In this document: positions 36,601 through 46,151 of the stretch, piece by piece
Layout: each line of letters opens with the position of its first letter
Position numbering within the stretch: the stretch's first letter is position 1
NCBI RefSeq assembly: GCF_003664595.1
Contig: NZ_QXPZ01000002.1
Location: 1-64,000 of the forward strand
Length of the DNA stretch: 64,000 bases
DNA from: Atopobacter sp. AH10
GTDB taxonomy: Bacteria; Bacillota; Bacilli; Lactobacillales; Aerococcaceae
Direction of reading: 5' to 3'
Made by a program: the position numbers and the translations under genes
The notes under the pieces: generated by a model
What the model was told of the DNA's origin: nothing
Database searches by the model: none
The model's input: only the letters and a program-made list of their open reading frames with translations

Positions 36601-39291
36601 TTCTTTTCCATTCAGTTCCCCATCTTCCTTATCGCTGACTTGAACAAGATTTAAGAGGGCATCTTCATCCAATTTCTTATCTGACACCCAATAGCTAAGC
36701 TTACTGTCTTGCTTTGGCGTAATCTTTGGCTTTTCATTGGTGACATCAATGGAAATCCACCATTGAGGGGCAGAATAATCCTTGTATTTGGCATTGGTGA
36801 TAATCTTGAATTGCTCCGTATTAGGGAAAATATTGACTGACGGCTTGATCACCACAGTATCTTGGAAGCCATCGGAATCCGTAGTTGCTGCTGTTCCTAA
36901 GACGGTGTAATTTTCTTCTTTATCGGAAAAGACCCAAACGGAATTCTTTCCATCCGCTTTCTTACGGATTAAATTATATTGCTTACCGCCATCTTGCTTG
37001 ATATAAACAATCCCCGCATCATGAGGCACTTTAATGGTGATTTCTTTTTGCCCTTGAACGAGAGAAGCTTGATTTGAATTAGCCACCCAGGAGGCTTGAT
37101 TGCTCTTGCCTTTGTCGGAAGATTGGATTTCAGAATCCCCTAAGCGTACATGGACTTCTTCTTCCGGACTGTCAATATCTTTCATCACTTGCTTAACGGT
37201 CACCTTAGCAATCCCCGTTGGATTAATGGTGGAGACGGCGCCACCTTGAGGAAGTTTACTTTGATTAATCGGATGACTGGCTAAGTCAATTTCCCATTTA
37301 CCATCGGCTCCGACTGTCGTTTCTAATGTGACTGGCGCTTCTGAACCATTGTCATATTTGGCTTCGTTCTCATCATAATAGCCCTTACCATCGTTATCAA
37401 TCGTTAAAATAACTTTGGCCCCTGCTTGACCAGTCCCCGAGATCTTACGGTCAGTCGACTTGATTCCTTCTCGTGTCGTACGGTTATAAGTTGGCTTAGC
37501 GACTTCTTTCACCTTGACTCGGATGGTCACATTCGCATCTCTAGAGTGACCACCCTGTTCATCCTTCTGACCACTCGCATTGTATTGGTCGTCAGCATAA
37601 ATGACGGTTACTGGAATATCATAAATCTTGCCACCTTCGAGTTTTTCTGGTAGCTTGCTCAAGTCATACTCTAACTTAGCCCCTTCTGGCAATTTAGAAT
37701 TATAAGTCATAGCTTCCGCCAGGTTATACCAATCACTATACTTCGCTTTGAAATCAAGTTGGTCTTTAAGCACATCATTTGTAATCTCGTCTTTGCTGGT
37801 GACTTCATAGACCTTATCTGTCTTAAGATCATACTTATCTTTTTGGGCATAGACGGTGACATAGTTATAGCCTTCGACATAGGTCTTTTTATCTTTAGAA
37901 TAGACCCGGTAAAGAATCTTATAGGCTTTGTTATTAGGGTCTTTCAATTCAGGATTCTTGAGTTGCAGATCTAACCCAAATTTTCCTTCAAAGCCATGAT
38001 TCCGGTGAACGGGTTGGGAAGTAAAATTAGAAAAATCAATCCCCTTTTCATCACCTTTGGACTTCAACCAGCCATCTTCTTCACCCACTTGATCGGATGG
38101 CTTCATCCCTTTAGGCAGGTCTTTCACATAAAGATAGGGATTGCTATGTTCATCATTATCCGTAATGGTAAAGCTTTCCCCAGCAACCGCTTTACCTGGT
38201 TCATAGTAGGATTCATTGACATTATTTTTACGATCTTTAAGGAAGCCCGCTTCAACCGCTTTTTTATTTTGCTCATTATTAGCAGCGACGTGCTTCTTCT
38301 CCACTTGAATACCAAAGCCATGGTTTGGATCACCTTTTTGAATAGAGTCCCCACGGAAGACGGTATGCCCAGCGTCTTTTAAAGCTGTCCCTTTTTGTTC
38401 ACTCGCTTGAACATCGCCGGTATCCCCCGATGTTCCCGTCAATTCTAGCCCTAAATATTTCAAAAGAGGTAAGCCTGGCTTGTTGACTAAGAAGTCACTA
38501 AGGTCGCGTTCTTCTGTTTTCTTATTGACATAAGTAACTTTGATCTTCTTATCAGCTGTTAGTTCAATATTTTGGACTTTTAATCTTGGACGAACGCCTT
38601 TATCCAATTCGCTCTTAATTTGTTCCACTAGTTGGTGGGCTTCCCAGACACTAATGTGCTCACTATTTAGGACTTCTTTTTTGATTTGAAGATTGCCCAA
38701 GCGACTAGCCGCTCGTTCAGTGGTACTCATCAGCATGGTAAGAGGAATGTCATCAAAGCTTCTATAAGCAGCTTTATCCTCTTTTTCCTTAGAGGAGGAA
38801 ACACTTTCCCCTTGATCAGGCTGAGTCTCAACTTTTCCATTTAGCCTTTCTTTAGCTTGCTTGTTTTCTGTCGACTTGTCAGGAGTCGATTTTTCAGCTA
38901 GGTCTTCCTTGCTGTCTTCGTCCTTTAGCCCGTCAGTCTCTTTTTTTATAGCTTCCGATTCCTCTTTAACAAGTTTAGGCTCTTCTTGTTGTTCTTTGGA
39001 CTCTTCGGCGGGTGTAGTTTTCACCTCATCTTGATCGCTTGTATCAGGAGATGCATCCGTATTAACTAAACCCTCCTGATCAGGTTTTTCTGCTGAGAGA
39101 TCAGCCTCCACTGCCGTCCCAGCATGTTCGTCAACTAGTGGATCCGACAGTTCAGAAGCGGATACAAAACCCGATGCCCCAAAAAACATCATCAAGGTCA
39201 AAATGCCCGCACTAACTACACCAAACTTATATTTTCGAATGGCATAGCGGATCACTTTTTCTCCCTGTTTATTCAGTAATTTTTTCTTCAT
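30655..39291 (-). CDS. giant LPXTG cell-wall-anchored repeat adhesin
   Basis: The 2878-residue surface protein starts with a YSIRK-type signal (YAIRKYKFGVVSAGI near 17-31, cleavage likely after FVSA) and ends with LPQTGE (2844-2849), a hydrophobic helix and KRKKED, so sortase would link it to peptidoglycan. In order: an acidic Glu/Lys/Asp low-complexity region (about 45-190); a non-repetitive region with Ig-like folds (about 195-960); thirteen modules of about 88 residues (GYVLVEF..GDHGKI..TTKFWVKPN); three Ig-like modules of about 105 residues starting RPKAPTVDEITEGD; and four Rib/alpha-type repeats of about 98 residues starting LYEPEYKDQEA. The architecture implies a long stalk presenting the N-terminal region. 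The ligand is unknown. No sortase is in the window. Confidence 0.93.
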   Translation of the reverse strand: MKKKLLNKQGEKVIRYAIRKYKFGVVSAGILTLMMFFGASGFVSASELSDPLVDEHAGTAVEADLSAEKPDQEGLVNTDASPDTSDQDEVKTTPAEESKEQQEEPKLVKEESEAIKKETDGLKDEDSKEDLAEKSTPDKSTENKQAKERLNGKVETQPDQGESVSSSKEKEDKAAYRSFDDIPLTMLMSTTERAASRLGNLQIKKEVLNSEHISVWEAHQLVEQIKSELDKGVRPRLKVQNIELTADKKIKVTYVNKKTEERDLSDFLVNKPGLPLLKYLGLELTGTSGDTGDVQASEQKGTALKDAGHTVFRGDSIQKGDPNHGFGIQVEKKHVAANNEQNKKAVEAGFLKDRKNNVNESYYEPGKAVAGESFTITDNDEHSNPYLYVKDLPKGMKPSDQVGEEDGWLKSKGDEKGIDFSNFTSQPVHRNHGFEGKFGLDLQLKNPELKDPNNKAYKILYRVYSKDKKTYVEGYNYVTVYAQKDKYDLKTDKVYEVTSKDEITNDVLKDQLDFKAKYSDWYNLAEAMTYNSKLPEGAKLEYDLSKLPEKLEGGKIYDIPVTVIYADDQYNASGQKDEQGGHSRDANVTIRVKVKEVAKPTYNRTTREGIKSTDRKISGTGQAGAKVILTIDNDGKGYYDENEAKYDNGSEAPVTLETTVGADGKWEIDLASHPINQSKLPQGGAVSTINPTGIAKVTVKQVMKDIDSPEEEVHVRLGDSEIQSSDKGKSNQASWVANSNQASLVQGQKEITIKVPHDAGIVYIKQDGGKQYNLIRKKADGKNSVWVFSDKEENYTVLGTAATTDSDGFQDTVVIKPSVNIFPNTEQFKIITNAKYKDYSAPQWWISIDVTNEKPKITPKQDSKLSYWVSDKKLDEDALLNLVQVSDKEDGELNGKEMDSQTAFGKLKVELTDAKSIDLSKKGTYEIKYKATDSQGLTTEHSLTIQVKEADPIIPQKGDDKPDVPDHYVLVEFKGGEHGKINDGETSKFWVKPNEEVTLLAPKVTPDKGYTFKEWDKPVKGQFSAEKTEITATYNDPASVIPQDGEDKPDNVPDGYVLVEFKPGDHGKIDAGQTTKFWVKPNEDVTLVAPNVTPEKGYTFKEWDKPIKGQFRADKTEITATYNDPALVIPQPGDKKPDNVPDGYVLVEFKGGDHGKINDGQTTKFWVKPNEDVTLVAPNVTPDQGYTFKSWDKATTGKFTEETTTITATYNDPASVIPQPGDKKPDNVPDNYVLVEFKDGDHGKIDAGQTTKFWVKPNEDVTLVAPNVTPEKGYTFKEWDKPTKGQFSEETTTITATYNDPALVIPQPGDKKPDNVPDGYVLVEFKAGDHGKINAGQTTKFWVKPNEEVTLTAPEVTPEKGYTFKAWDKATEGKFSKATEITATYQDPDHIIPQTGETKPNDVPDNYVLVDFSAGDHGKINDGQTTKYWVNPEKEVTLTAPEITPEKGYAFKAWDQKLTNTFKVNTTIKATYQDPADVIPGMGEERPDDVPNNYVLVDFSAGDHGQINEGQTTKYWVNPEKEVTLTAPEITPNKGYAFKSWDKATTGKFTQATTITATYQEPADVIPETGEGKPSNVPDNYVLVEFDAGDNGKINYGEKTKFWVNPEKEVTLTAPQVIPNKGYTFTNWDHALKGTFSTATTIKAQYNAPDDVIPGTGKERPDNVPENYVLVEFKPGDHGKINAGETTKLWVNPEKDVTLTAPQVTPEKGYTFKEWDKPTEGKFAEGTTITATYNDPALVIPQDGADQPDNVPDGYVLVEFKDGDHGKINDGQTTKFWVKPNEDVTLVAPNVTPDKGYTFKEWDKPVKGQFSAEKTEITATYNDPASVIPQPGDKKPDNVPDNYVLVEFKDGDHGKINEGETTKFWVKPNEDVTLVAPKVTPDKGYTFKAWDKATTGQFSEKTTTITATYNDPALVIPQDGEDKPDNVPDNYVLVEFKGGEHGKINEGETTKFWVKPNEKVTLNAPKVTPNKGYTFKAWNKATEGQFNAEKTEITATYNDPALVIPQKGEDKPDNVPDDYVLVEFDPGDHGKINDGETSKFWVNPNEKVSLTPPKVTPNNGYLFKGWDGQLIGTFKDQTKITAQYDELTRPKAPTVDEITEGDTSIKVKVPEDGDTLIVELPNPDAPDKPQTIVAKKGDDGKWKVGDKVVESNGKLEIPVEGKKLKKDDKIIAKVQDSTKTPDAISDPTETIVKELIRPKAPTVDEITEGDTSIKVKVPEDGDTLIVELPNSEDLDKPQTIVVKKGDDGKWKVGDKVVDNNGKLEIPVDGSKIKKNDKIIAKVQDSTKNPDAISDPTETTVKELVRPKAPTVDEITEGDDTIKVEVPKDGDTLIVELPNSEDPEKPQTIVVKKGDDGKWKVGDKVVDNNGKLEIPVDGKKIKKGDKIIAKVQDSTKGPNAVSDPTEKIVKEKPADKDLYEPEYKDQEAKPGDKVEIDKPSFKDKDGNPTTAPEGTKFRPDGDQPGVTIDPNTGAITVEVPKDKQPGDKIEVPVIVEYPDGTTDKVTVTVTVGKLEDKDLYEPEYKDQEAKPGDKVEIDKPSFKDKDGNPTTAPGGTKFRPEGGQPGVTIDPNTGAITVEVPKDKKPGDKIEVPVIVEYPDGTTDKVTVTVTVGKLEDKDLYEPEYKDQEAKPGDKVEIDKPSFKDKDGNPTTAPEGTKFRPDGDQPGVTIDPNTGAIIVEVPKDKQPGDKIEVPVIVEYPDGTTDKVTVTVTVGKVSDKDLYEPEYKDQEAKPGDKVEIDKPSFKDKDGKPTRAPEGTKFRPDGDQPGVTIDPNTGAITVEVPKDKQPGDKIDISVIVEYPDGTTDKVTVTVRVGKGSDAGRNESGDSNGQAAHQANGSIKTDTLPQTGETLQSHSAAIASLLLAGTGLWVSGKRKKED
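30860..32060 (-). repeat. four Rib/alpha-type repeats in the adhesin
   Basis: Four near-identical units of about 295 bases encode LYEPEYKDQEAKPGDKVEID-type modules, each ending in TTDKVTVTVTVGK or a variant. Very high identity implies recent duplication or gene conversion. Confidence 0.9.
32065..33040 (-). repeat. three Ig-like repeats in the adhesin
   Basis: Three units of about 315 bases encode modules with RPKAPTVDEITEGD, GDTLIVELPN and KKGDDGKWKVGDKVV. Confidence 0.9.
33041..36408 (-). repeat. thirteen tandem 88-residue modules in the adhesin
   Basis: Thirteen units of about 264 bases encode YVLVEF-GDHGKI-GQTTKFWV-VTP-GYTFK-WD-ITATYNDP modules joined by VIPQ-G-KPDNVPD linkers. Modules 6-9 form a separate subtype (WVNPEKEVTLTAPE) within the more uniform others. 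Confidence 0.92.
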
Positions 39292-39488
39292 ATAAAATCT
39301 TCTTTCTCTTTTTAACCAATGCTATGAAAAAATTCTAGGTCTAAGGAAGCTTATATTCCTTGTCTTGACCATCCCTATTCCCTATCACTAACTAAAGGCA
39401 GTTCGGCAAAGATCATCCTATACTTTTTTGTCTAATAACACGCCCTCCTTTATGAGGCTTTGTGAAGATTATTTCTACGGCCAAGATA

Positions 39489-39517
39489 AGTATAGCAATA
39501 ATCTTCATCTTTTTGAA
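39489..39517 (-). promoter_or_regulatory. adhesin promoter candidate
   Basis: TTCAAA (39512-39517) and TATACT (39489-39494) are 17 bases apart, with TGC before the -10 (extended -10). The leader would be about 190 bases. Confidence 0.5.
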
Positions 39518-39576
39518 CTTACTTTTTCATTTTAACGAATATTTTCATCGTATTCTTCTGTTTTGTGATTGTTTTG

Positions 39577-39590
39577 TTTTTTTTTTTTTT
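39577..39590. repeat. homopolymer T14 upstream of the adhesin promoter
   Basis: Fourteen consecutive T on the plus strand (A on the coding strand) lie about 60 bases upstream of the predicted -35. The rest of the gap 39292-40092 holds terminators of the eno operon and one dispersed 17-bp motif. Confidence 0.9.
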
Positions 39591-39832
39591 ATTTTTAGCT
39601 ATAGCCAACGAATTATGCTTTATCTTTATGAAATAAGCAGGCTGTTCGGCTATCTGAATAGGATGAAAAGAAATTTTATGATAAAGAGCAAGAAGGATAT
39701 GAGATCCTTCCAAATGGTCGAATCCCCTAAGTCATAAGAAGGACAGCTTTTTGATCAAAATACGATAAACTGAGTCAACAGATCTTGAGATCTGACAGCC
39801 CATGAAGGCACAATATCCTCTCTAATATAAAA

Positions 39833-39860
39833 AAACACTCCCCCGAAGAAGAGTGATTTT
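39833..39860 (-). terminator. second terminator after eno
   Basis: CACTC and GAGTG arms enclose a loop and are followed by TTTTTTT on the minus strand, about 235 bases after the eno stop, as a backup to the nearer hairpin. Confidence 0.6.
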
Positions 39861-39883
39861 CTATAAAAAATTTACCAAGAAGG

Positions 39884-39900
39884 AAATTTGACAAAGAGCC
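39884..39900 (+). repeat. dispersed 17-bp motif, copy C
   Basis: AAATTTGACAAAGAGCC lies between the two eno terminators. The following bases (GTAATTCAGG) resemble those after copy A (GAAAATTACG). Confidence 0.6.
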
Positions 39901-39954
39901 GTAATTCAGGCGTTATTGATTGGAACATTCAGGCTCCAATCGCCTCCATAAAAG

Positions 39955-39997
39955 CAAAAAACTACCCAGCTAAGCTTTTAAACTTAGCCAGGTAGTT
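39955..39997 (-). terminator. glycolytic operon terminator
   Basis: AACTACCTGGCTAAG and CTTAGCTGGGTAGTT form a 15-bp stem with one or two mismatches, followed by TTTT on the minus strand, 95 bases after eno. Confidence 0.85.
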
Positions 39998-40092
39998 CAC
40001 GTCTGGACATATGAATAAATAATTAATACTGATTAGCGATAAATGAGTCGTTAGGCTCTACGCCTGATTCAAGTTCTACAATAAACTCGAAA

Positions 40093-41436
<1,344 letters not shown>

Positions 41437-41552
41437 CTACCTATCTAGCCTAGTCAGCTCCTATTAGCCGACTAGAACTTTTGACATCAGGCAAATGCTC
41501 CATCATTAGAAGCCTATGCCCTTTAAATAGTATGAATGGCTACTTCTAAAGG

Positions 41553-42341
<789 letters not shown>

Positions 42342-42387
42342 CTAATAGGAGAGAACTCAAGTCTTCCCCTATTAGAACTCATTGACA

Positions 42388-43578
42388 TTATTTTTCAGAA
42401 ATACTTGCAATCCCTGGAAGTTCTTTACCTTCCAAGTATTCCATGGAAGCACCACCACCAGTAGAAATGTGGCTAACTTTGTCTTCGAAGCCTAAGGAAA
42501 TAGCAGCAGCTGCTGAATCGCCACCACCGATAATAGTCGTAGCATCTTCTAATTCAGCTAAAGCTTTGCAGACACCTAAAGTCCCTTGAGCGAATTTTTC
42601 CATTTCGAATACGCCCATTGGCCCGTTCCAAACAACAGTTTTAGCATCTTTAAGAATTTCCTTAAAGTTTTCGATTGTTTGAGGACCGCAATCCAAACCT
42701 TCCCATTCAGCTGGAATATCGTCAACTGAAACAGTTTGAGTGTTAGCATCTTCAGAGAAAGCATCAGCGATAACAACATCTACTGGCAAGACAAGTTTAT
42801 CCCCAGCTTTAGCCATTAAATCTTTAGCTAAGTCCACTTTATCCAATTCTAGCAAAGAGTTCCCTACTTCTTTACCTTGTGCTTTCAAGAAGGTATAAGC
42901 CATACCGCCACCGATAAGAACTTTATCAGCTTTCTTCAATAAGCTTTCAATAACGTTGATCTTATCAGAAACTTTAGCCCCACCTAAAATGGCAACGAAT
43001 GGACGTTTTGGATTGTCAACAGCTTCACCCAAGAACTTGATTTCTTTTTCCATTAAGAAACCAGCAGCAGATTCCAAGTGGCTAGCAATCCCAATATTGG
43101 AAGCATGAGCACGGTGAGCTGTACCGAAAGCATCGTTAACGAACAAGTCACCTAAGCTTGCCCAATATTTACCTAATTCAGGATCATTCTTAGATTCTTT
43201 CTTCCCATCAAGGTCTTCATAACGTGTGTTTTCTACTAAAACAACATCGCCAGATTTCATGTTCTTGATCGTATCTTCTAATAATTGACCACGAGTTTCA
43301 GGAACAAAAGTCACATCTTGTCCCAATAATTCAGCTAAACGTTTAGCAACTGGTTTCAAAGTCAAGCCAGCTTTATCTTCTTCTTTTTTCACTTTACCTA
43401 AGTGAGAGAAGAGAACAAGTTTAGCCCCATTGTCTAATAACCATTTGATAGTTGGTAAAGCAGCTGTGATCCGGTTGTCGTTGGTGATTTCCCCATTTTT
43501 CAATGGAACGTTGAAATCGGCACGTTCTAGAACCACTTTATCTTTGACATTTAAGTCAGTGACAATTTTCTTTGCCAT
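42388..43578 (-). CDS. pgk: phosphoglycerate kinase
   Basis: Pgk transfers phosphate from 1,3-bisphosphoglycerate to ADP. The 396-residue two-domain protein shows the signature [20 protein letters not shown] near 18-37, [20 protein letters not shown] and [15 protein letters not shown] near the end. AGGAGG lies before the ATG. A hairpin in the 113-base gap after gap may protect or process the upstream message. Confidence 0.98.
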   Translation of the reverse strand: MAKKIVTDLNVKDKVVLERADFNVPLKNGEITNDNRITAALPTIKWLLDNGAKLVLFSHLGKVKKEEDKAGLTLKPVAKRLAELLGQDVTFVPETRGQLLEDTIKNMKSGDVVLVENTRYEDLDGKKESKNDPELGKYWASLGDLFVNDAFGTAHRAHASNIGIASHLESAAGFLMEKEIKFLGEAVDNPKRPFVAILGGAKVSDKINVIESLLKKADKVLIGGGMAYTFLKAQGKEVGNSLLELDKVDLAKDLMAKAGDKLVLPVDVVIADAFSEDANTQTVSVDDIPAEWEGLDCGPQTIENFKEILKDAKTVVWNGPMGVFEMEKFAQGTLGVCKALAELEDATTIIGGGDSAAAAISLGFEDKVSHISTGGGASMEYLEGKELPGIASISEK

Positions 43579-43641
43579 GTGCGATCCTCCTAAATATTGA
43601 TCATGACTTTCTTATTTAAAAAAGGCTTTTTCAAGAGGAAA

Positions 43642-43664
43642 GCGAGAAGCGCGAAGCTTCCCGC
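43642..43664 (-). other. hairpin between gap and pgk
   Basis: GCGGGAAGC and GCTTCTCGC pair around TTCGC (one G-U pair), followed by TTTCC on the minus strand. It may be an mRNA stabiliser or weak terminator that keeps gap expression higher than downstream genes. Confidence 0.55.
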
Positions 43665-43691
43665 CTTCTTAAAGGTCTAGTTTATATCGGC

Positions 43692-44687
43692 TTATAATTT
43701 GGAGAAGTAGTCCAAAGTACGAACCATGTTACCAGTGAAGCCGTATTCGTTATCGTACCAAGCAACAGTCTTAACTAATTGGCCACCGTTAGCGTCCATG
43801 ATCTTAGTTTGAGTTGCATCGAAGATAGAACCGGAAGGAACACCGATGATGTCAGAAGATACAACTTCGTCTTCAGTGTACAAGAAAGCAGGGTTCTTTT
43901 CAGAAGCTTCTTTCATAGCCTTGTTGATTTCTTCAACAGTAACTTCTTTAGATAATACAGAGTAAAGTTCAACTTCAGAACCAGTGATAACAGGTACACG
44001 TTGAGCAGTACCGTCAATCTTACCGTTCAATTCAGGAATTACTTTACCTACAGCTTTAGCAGCACCTGTAGATGCAGGGATAATGTTAGCTGCACCAGCA
44101 CGGTTCTTACGGCCACCAGGAGCATCTTGAGTCTTTTGAGTTGCTGTGTAACCGTGGATTGTAGACATCAAAGCACGTTCAACACCGAATACTTGGTGTA
44201 AAGTGTTGACCATTGGAGACAAGCAGTTAGTTGTGCAAGAAGCAGCAGAAACGATCTTGTCGTCAGAAGTTAATGTTTCGTGGTTAACACCGTAAACGAT
44301 AGTCTTCAAATCACCTTTAGCAGGAGCAGAAATCAAGACACGTTTAGCCCCAGCGTTGATGTGAGCTTGTGCTTTTTCTACAGAAGTGTAGAAACCAGTA
44401 CATTCAAGAACGATGTCGATGTCTAATTCGCCCCATGGCAAGTTGTTAGCATCTTTTTCAGCGTAAGATTTGATTTCTTTACCGTCTACATAGATAGATT
44501 CGCCTTTTAATTCTACAGAATAAGGGAAACGTCCTTGAGCAGTGTCATATTTTAGCAAGTAAACTAAGTCTGCATTGTCCGTTAAGTCGTTGATTGCTAC
44601 TACTTCTAAATCGTTTTCTGTTTCAAGAATACGGCGTAATGCCAAACGACCAATACGTCCAAACCCGTTAATTGCAACTTTTGTCAT
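43692..44687 (-). CDS. gap: NAD-dependent glyceraldehyde-3-phosphate dehydrogenase
   Basis: This glycolytic enzyme oxidises and phosphorylates glyceraldehyde 3-phosphate. The 331-residue protein has the nucleotide fold start [16 protein letters not shown], an Asp (AINDLTD, residue 34) that favours NAD, and the catalytic Cys151 in [16 protein letters not shown] precedes the ATG. It directly follows cggR by 41 bases, the usual arrangement in Gram-positive bacteria. Confidence 0.98.
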   Translation of the reverse strand: MTKVAINGFGRIGRLALRRILETENDLEVVAINDLTDNADLVYLLKYDTAQGRFPYSVELKGESIYVDGKEIKSYAEKDANNLPWGELDIDIVLECTGFYTSVEKAQAHINAGAKRVLISAPAKGDLKTIVYGVNHETLTSDDKIVSAASCTTNCLSPMVNTLHQVFGVERALMSTIHGYTATQKTQDAPGGRKNRAGAANIIPASTGAAKAVGKVIPELNGKIDGTAQRVPVITGSEVELYSVLSKEVTVEEINKAMKEASEKNPAFLYTEDEVVSSDIIGVPSGSIFDATQTKIMDANGGQLVKTVAWYDNEYGFTGNMVRTLDYFSKL

Positions 44688-44728
44688 GATATCATTTCCT
44701 CCTTAAGGAAAAAAATTTATTTAAAAGG

Positions 44729-45742
44729 TTACCCTTTTAAAATCGAATGTGAAATTTCCTCATCTATTATTAAAACGACGTGGTGATGAGGGACCATCTT
44801 CATAAAGGCTTTCAAGGCCCTTACTTTTTGTTTGCCAGATACAACAGCTATCGGGAATCGAATACGCTCGACATCCGATAAATGCAAGCCGATACGTGGC
44901 AATTTTAAAACAACCTTTCCATCAGGGTTAAAGAAGACCCCAAAAGCTTCACCGACTGCATCATGTTGGTCGAGTTCCTCCATTAATGCTTGACTCATCA
45001 TGCGTCTTTGTGCCATTGTCTTAGCATCTCCGACACTAAAGACAACCACATCGACATGCTCTAACTTGTTCAAGACAAGGTGAACAGATGGTTCTTCGAT
45101 TAAAGCGTGGTAAGTTTCTGTGGAAACTTGCTCTGGGACAAATAAGGATTGGTAATCTGCATTAATTTTTGTGGCCATTGCTTCTGCAATTGTATTCGCC
45201 TGTATATGGTGAGTTTTACCAATGCCCCCACGTGCAGGAACAAATTCAATCTCACGATCGACATTCAATCGAGAAGATAAACCGGAAACTAAACTTGCTA
45301 AGGTCGTCCCTCCTGTTACAGCAATCATATCTTTCCCATGCGGTAACAAGTCATTCAAAACCAGTTCAAGTTGTTCCCCTAATGCGAATCCTTTTTCCTC
45401 AACACTGGAACGAGCAATTTTGACAATTCTCGCTCCTAAAAGGCTTGCAATCTCTTCTTCCTCTTCGTCCATATTGGAAAAAAGTGGTGATTGCTTTTCA
45501 CAAGCCTTTAGAACTTCTATTCCCTTGGATGATAGACTAATACCTTGCTTAGCGATTTCCACTAAGCCAAGCTGGCGTAATACCTCTATATCTGATCGAA
45601 GGGTTCGCTCTGAATAGGCTAATTCTTTAGCAAGCATTCTTCGTCCAATCGGTTGACGTTGATTTATAGCTGATAGTAAGTGGACACGATGAAGCATTTG
45701 ACGATAATATTCTGGAACAAGCTGTTGAAACAAGTTTTTCAT
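44729..45742 (-). CDS. cggR: central glycolytic genes regulator CggR
   Basis: CggR is a repressor of the gap operon that releases DNA when fructose-1,6-bisphosphate binds. The 337-residue protein has an N-terminal helix-turn-helix (about 25-70, MLAKELAYSERTLRSDIEVLRQLG) and a C-terminal SorC-type sugar-phosphate domain with TGGTTLASLVSGLSS near 143 and ARGGIGKTHHIQANTIAEAMA. The ATG at 45742 is preferred; a TTG one codon earlier is the alternative. Three palindromes matching the CggR operator lie upstream, which supports autoregulation of the operon. Confidence 0.95.
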   Translation of the reverse strand: MKNLFQQLVPEYYRQMLHRVHLLSAINQRQPIGRRMLAKELAYSERTLRSDIEVLRQLGLVEIAKQGISLSSKGIEVLKACEKQSPLFSNMDEEEEEIASLLGARIVKIARSSVEEKGFALGEQLELVLNDLLPHGKDMIAVTGGTTLASLVSGLSSRLNVDREIEFVPARGGIGKTHHIQANTIAEAMATKINADYQSLFVPEQVSTETYHALIEEPSVHLVLNKLEHVDVVVFSVGDAKTMAQRRMMSQALMEELDQHDAVGEAFGVFFNPDGKVVLKLPRIGLHLSDVERIRFPIAVVSGKQKVRALKAFMKMVPHHHVVLIIDEEISHSILKG

Positions 45743-45769
45743 CAACTGGTCCCACCTCCTGATAAACGA

Positions 45770-45786
45770 GGGACATTATTCGTCCC
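45770..45786. promoter_or_regulatory. CggR operator 1
   Basis: The perfect arms GGGAC and GTCCC are separated by seven bases. On the minus strand it reads CGGGAC-N6-TGTC, the Bacillus half-operator pattern. It is downstream of the promoter, in the leader. Confidence 0.75.
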
Positions 45787-45839
45787 GTTTTTCCCTTTCA
45801 ATTCTCGACTGAAAGGTCATCTCTTTCACTTACATAGGT

Positions 45840-45868
45840 ATTTTACCAAGTTCCGATTAAAAACACAA
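45840..45868 (-). promoter_or_regulatory. glycolytic operon promoter
   Basis: TTGTGT (45863-45868) and TAAAAT (45840-45845) are 17 bases apart, with TGG in front of the -10 as an extended element. The predicted start is near 45833. Confidence 0.55.
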
Positions 45869-45887
45869 GAAAAAGCCCTAAGATTTT

Positions 45888-45904
45888 GGGACTTTTTTCG
45901 TCCC
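45888..45904. promoter_or_regulatory. CggR operator 2
   Basis: GGGAC-TTTTTTC-GTCCC, upstream of the -35, with the same arms and spacing as operator 1. Confidence 0.7.
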
Positions 45905-45929
45905 TAAATGGAGAATGCATTTTTATCGT

Positions 45930-45946
45930 GGGACATATTTCATCCC
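45930..45946. promoter_or_regulatory. CggR operator 3
   Basis: GGGAC-ATATTTC-ATCCC, one base off a perfect palindrome, exactly 42 bases (four helical turns) from operator 2. Confidence 0.65.
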
Positions 45947-46048
45947 TTTATGTAAAGACTAGCACTATTCATAAGAATAATGCCTATTTAAAGGATTTTC
46001 TCCTCTAAAACTCTTCCTTGTATAGAGGTTTGCAAAACTTTTTTATCT

Positions 46049-46097
46049 AAAAAAGTCGTCCAAGTTTTCCTAGCTAAGAAGTGACCTGAACGACTTT
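46049..46097 (-). terminator. lactate oxidase terminator
   Basis: AAAGTCGT and ACGACTTT arms enclose a long loop and end in TTTTTT on the minus strand, 55 bases after the lctO stop. Confidence 0.6.
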
Positions 46098-46151
46098 CTA
46101 CTATAATAATGACTTATTTCAAAAACAATCCCTATCCTCTAAACGAAGTGA

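Noticed and set aside
39462-39737. Plus-strand 91-codon hydrophobic frame
   Set aside because: The hydrophobicity comes from the T-rich tract; there is no good ribosome binding site and a promoter for the adhesin lies across it.
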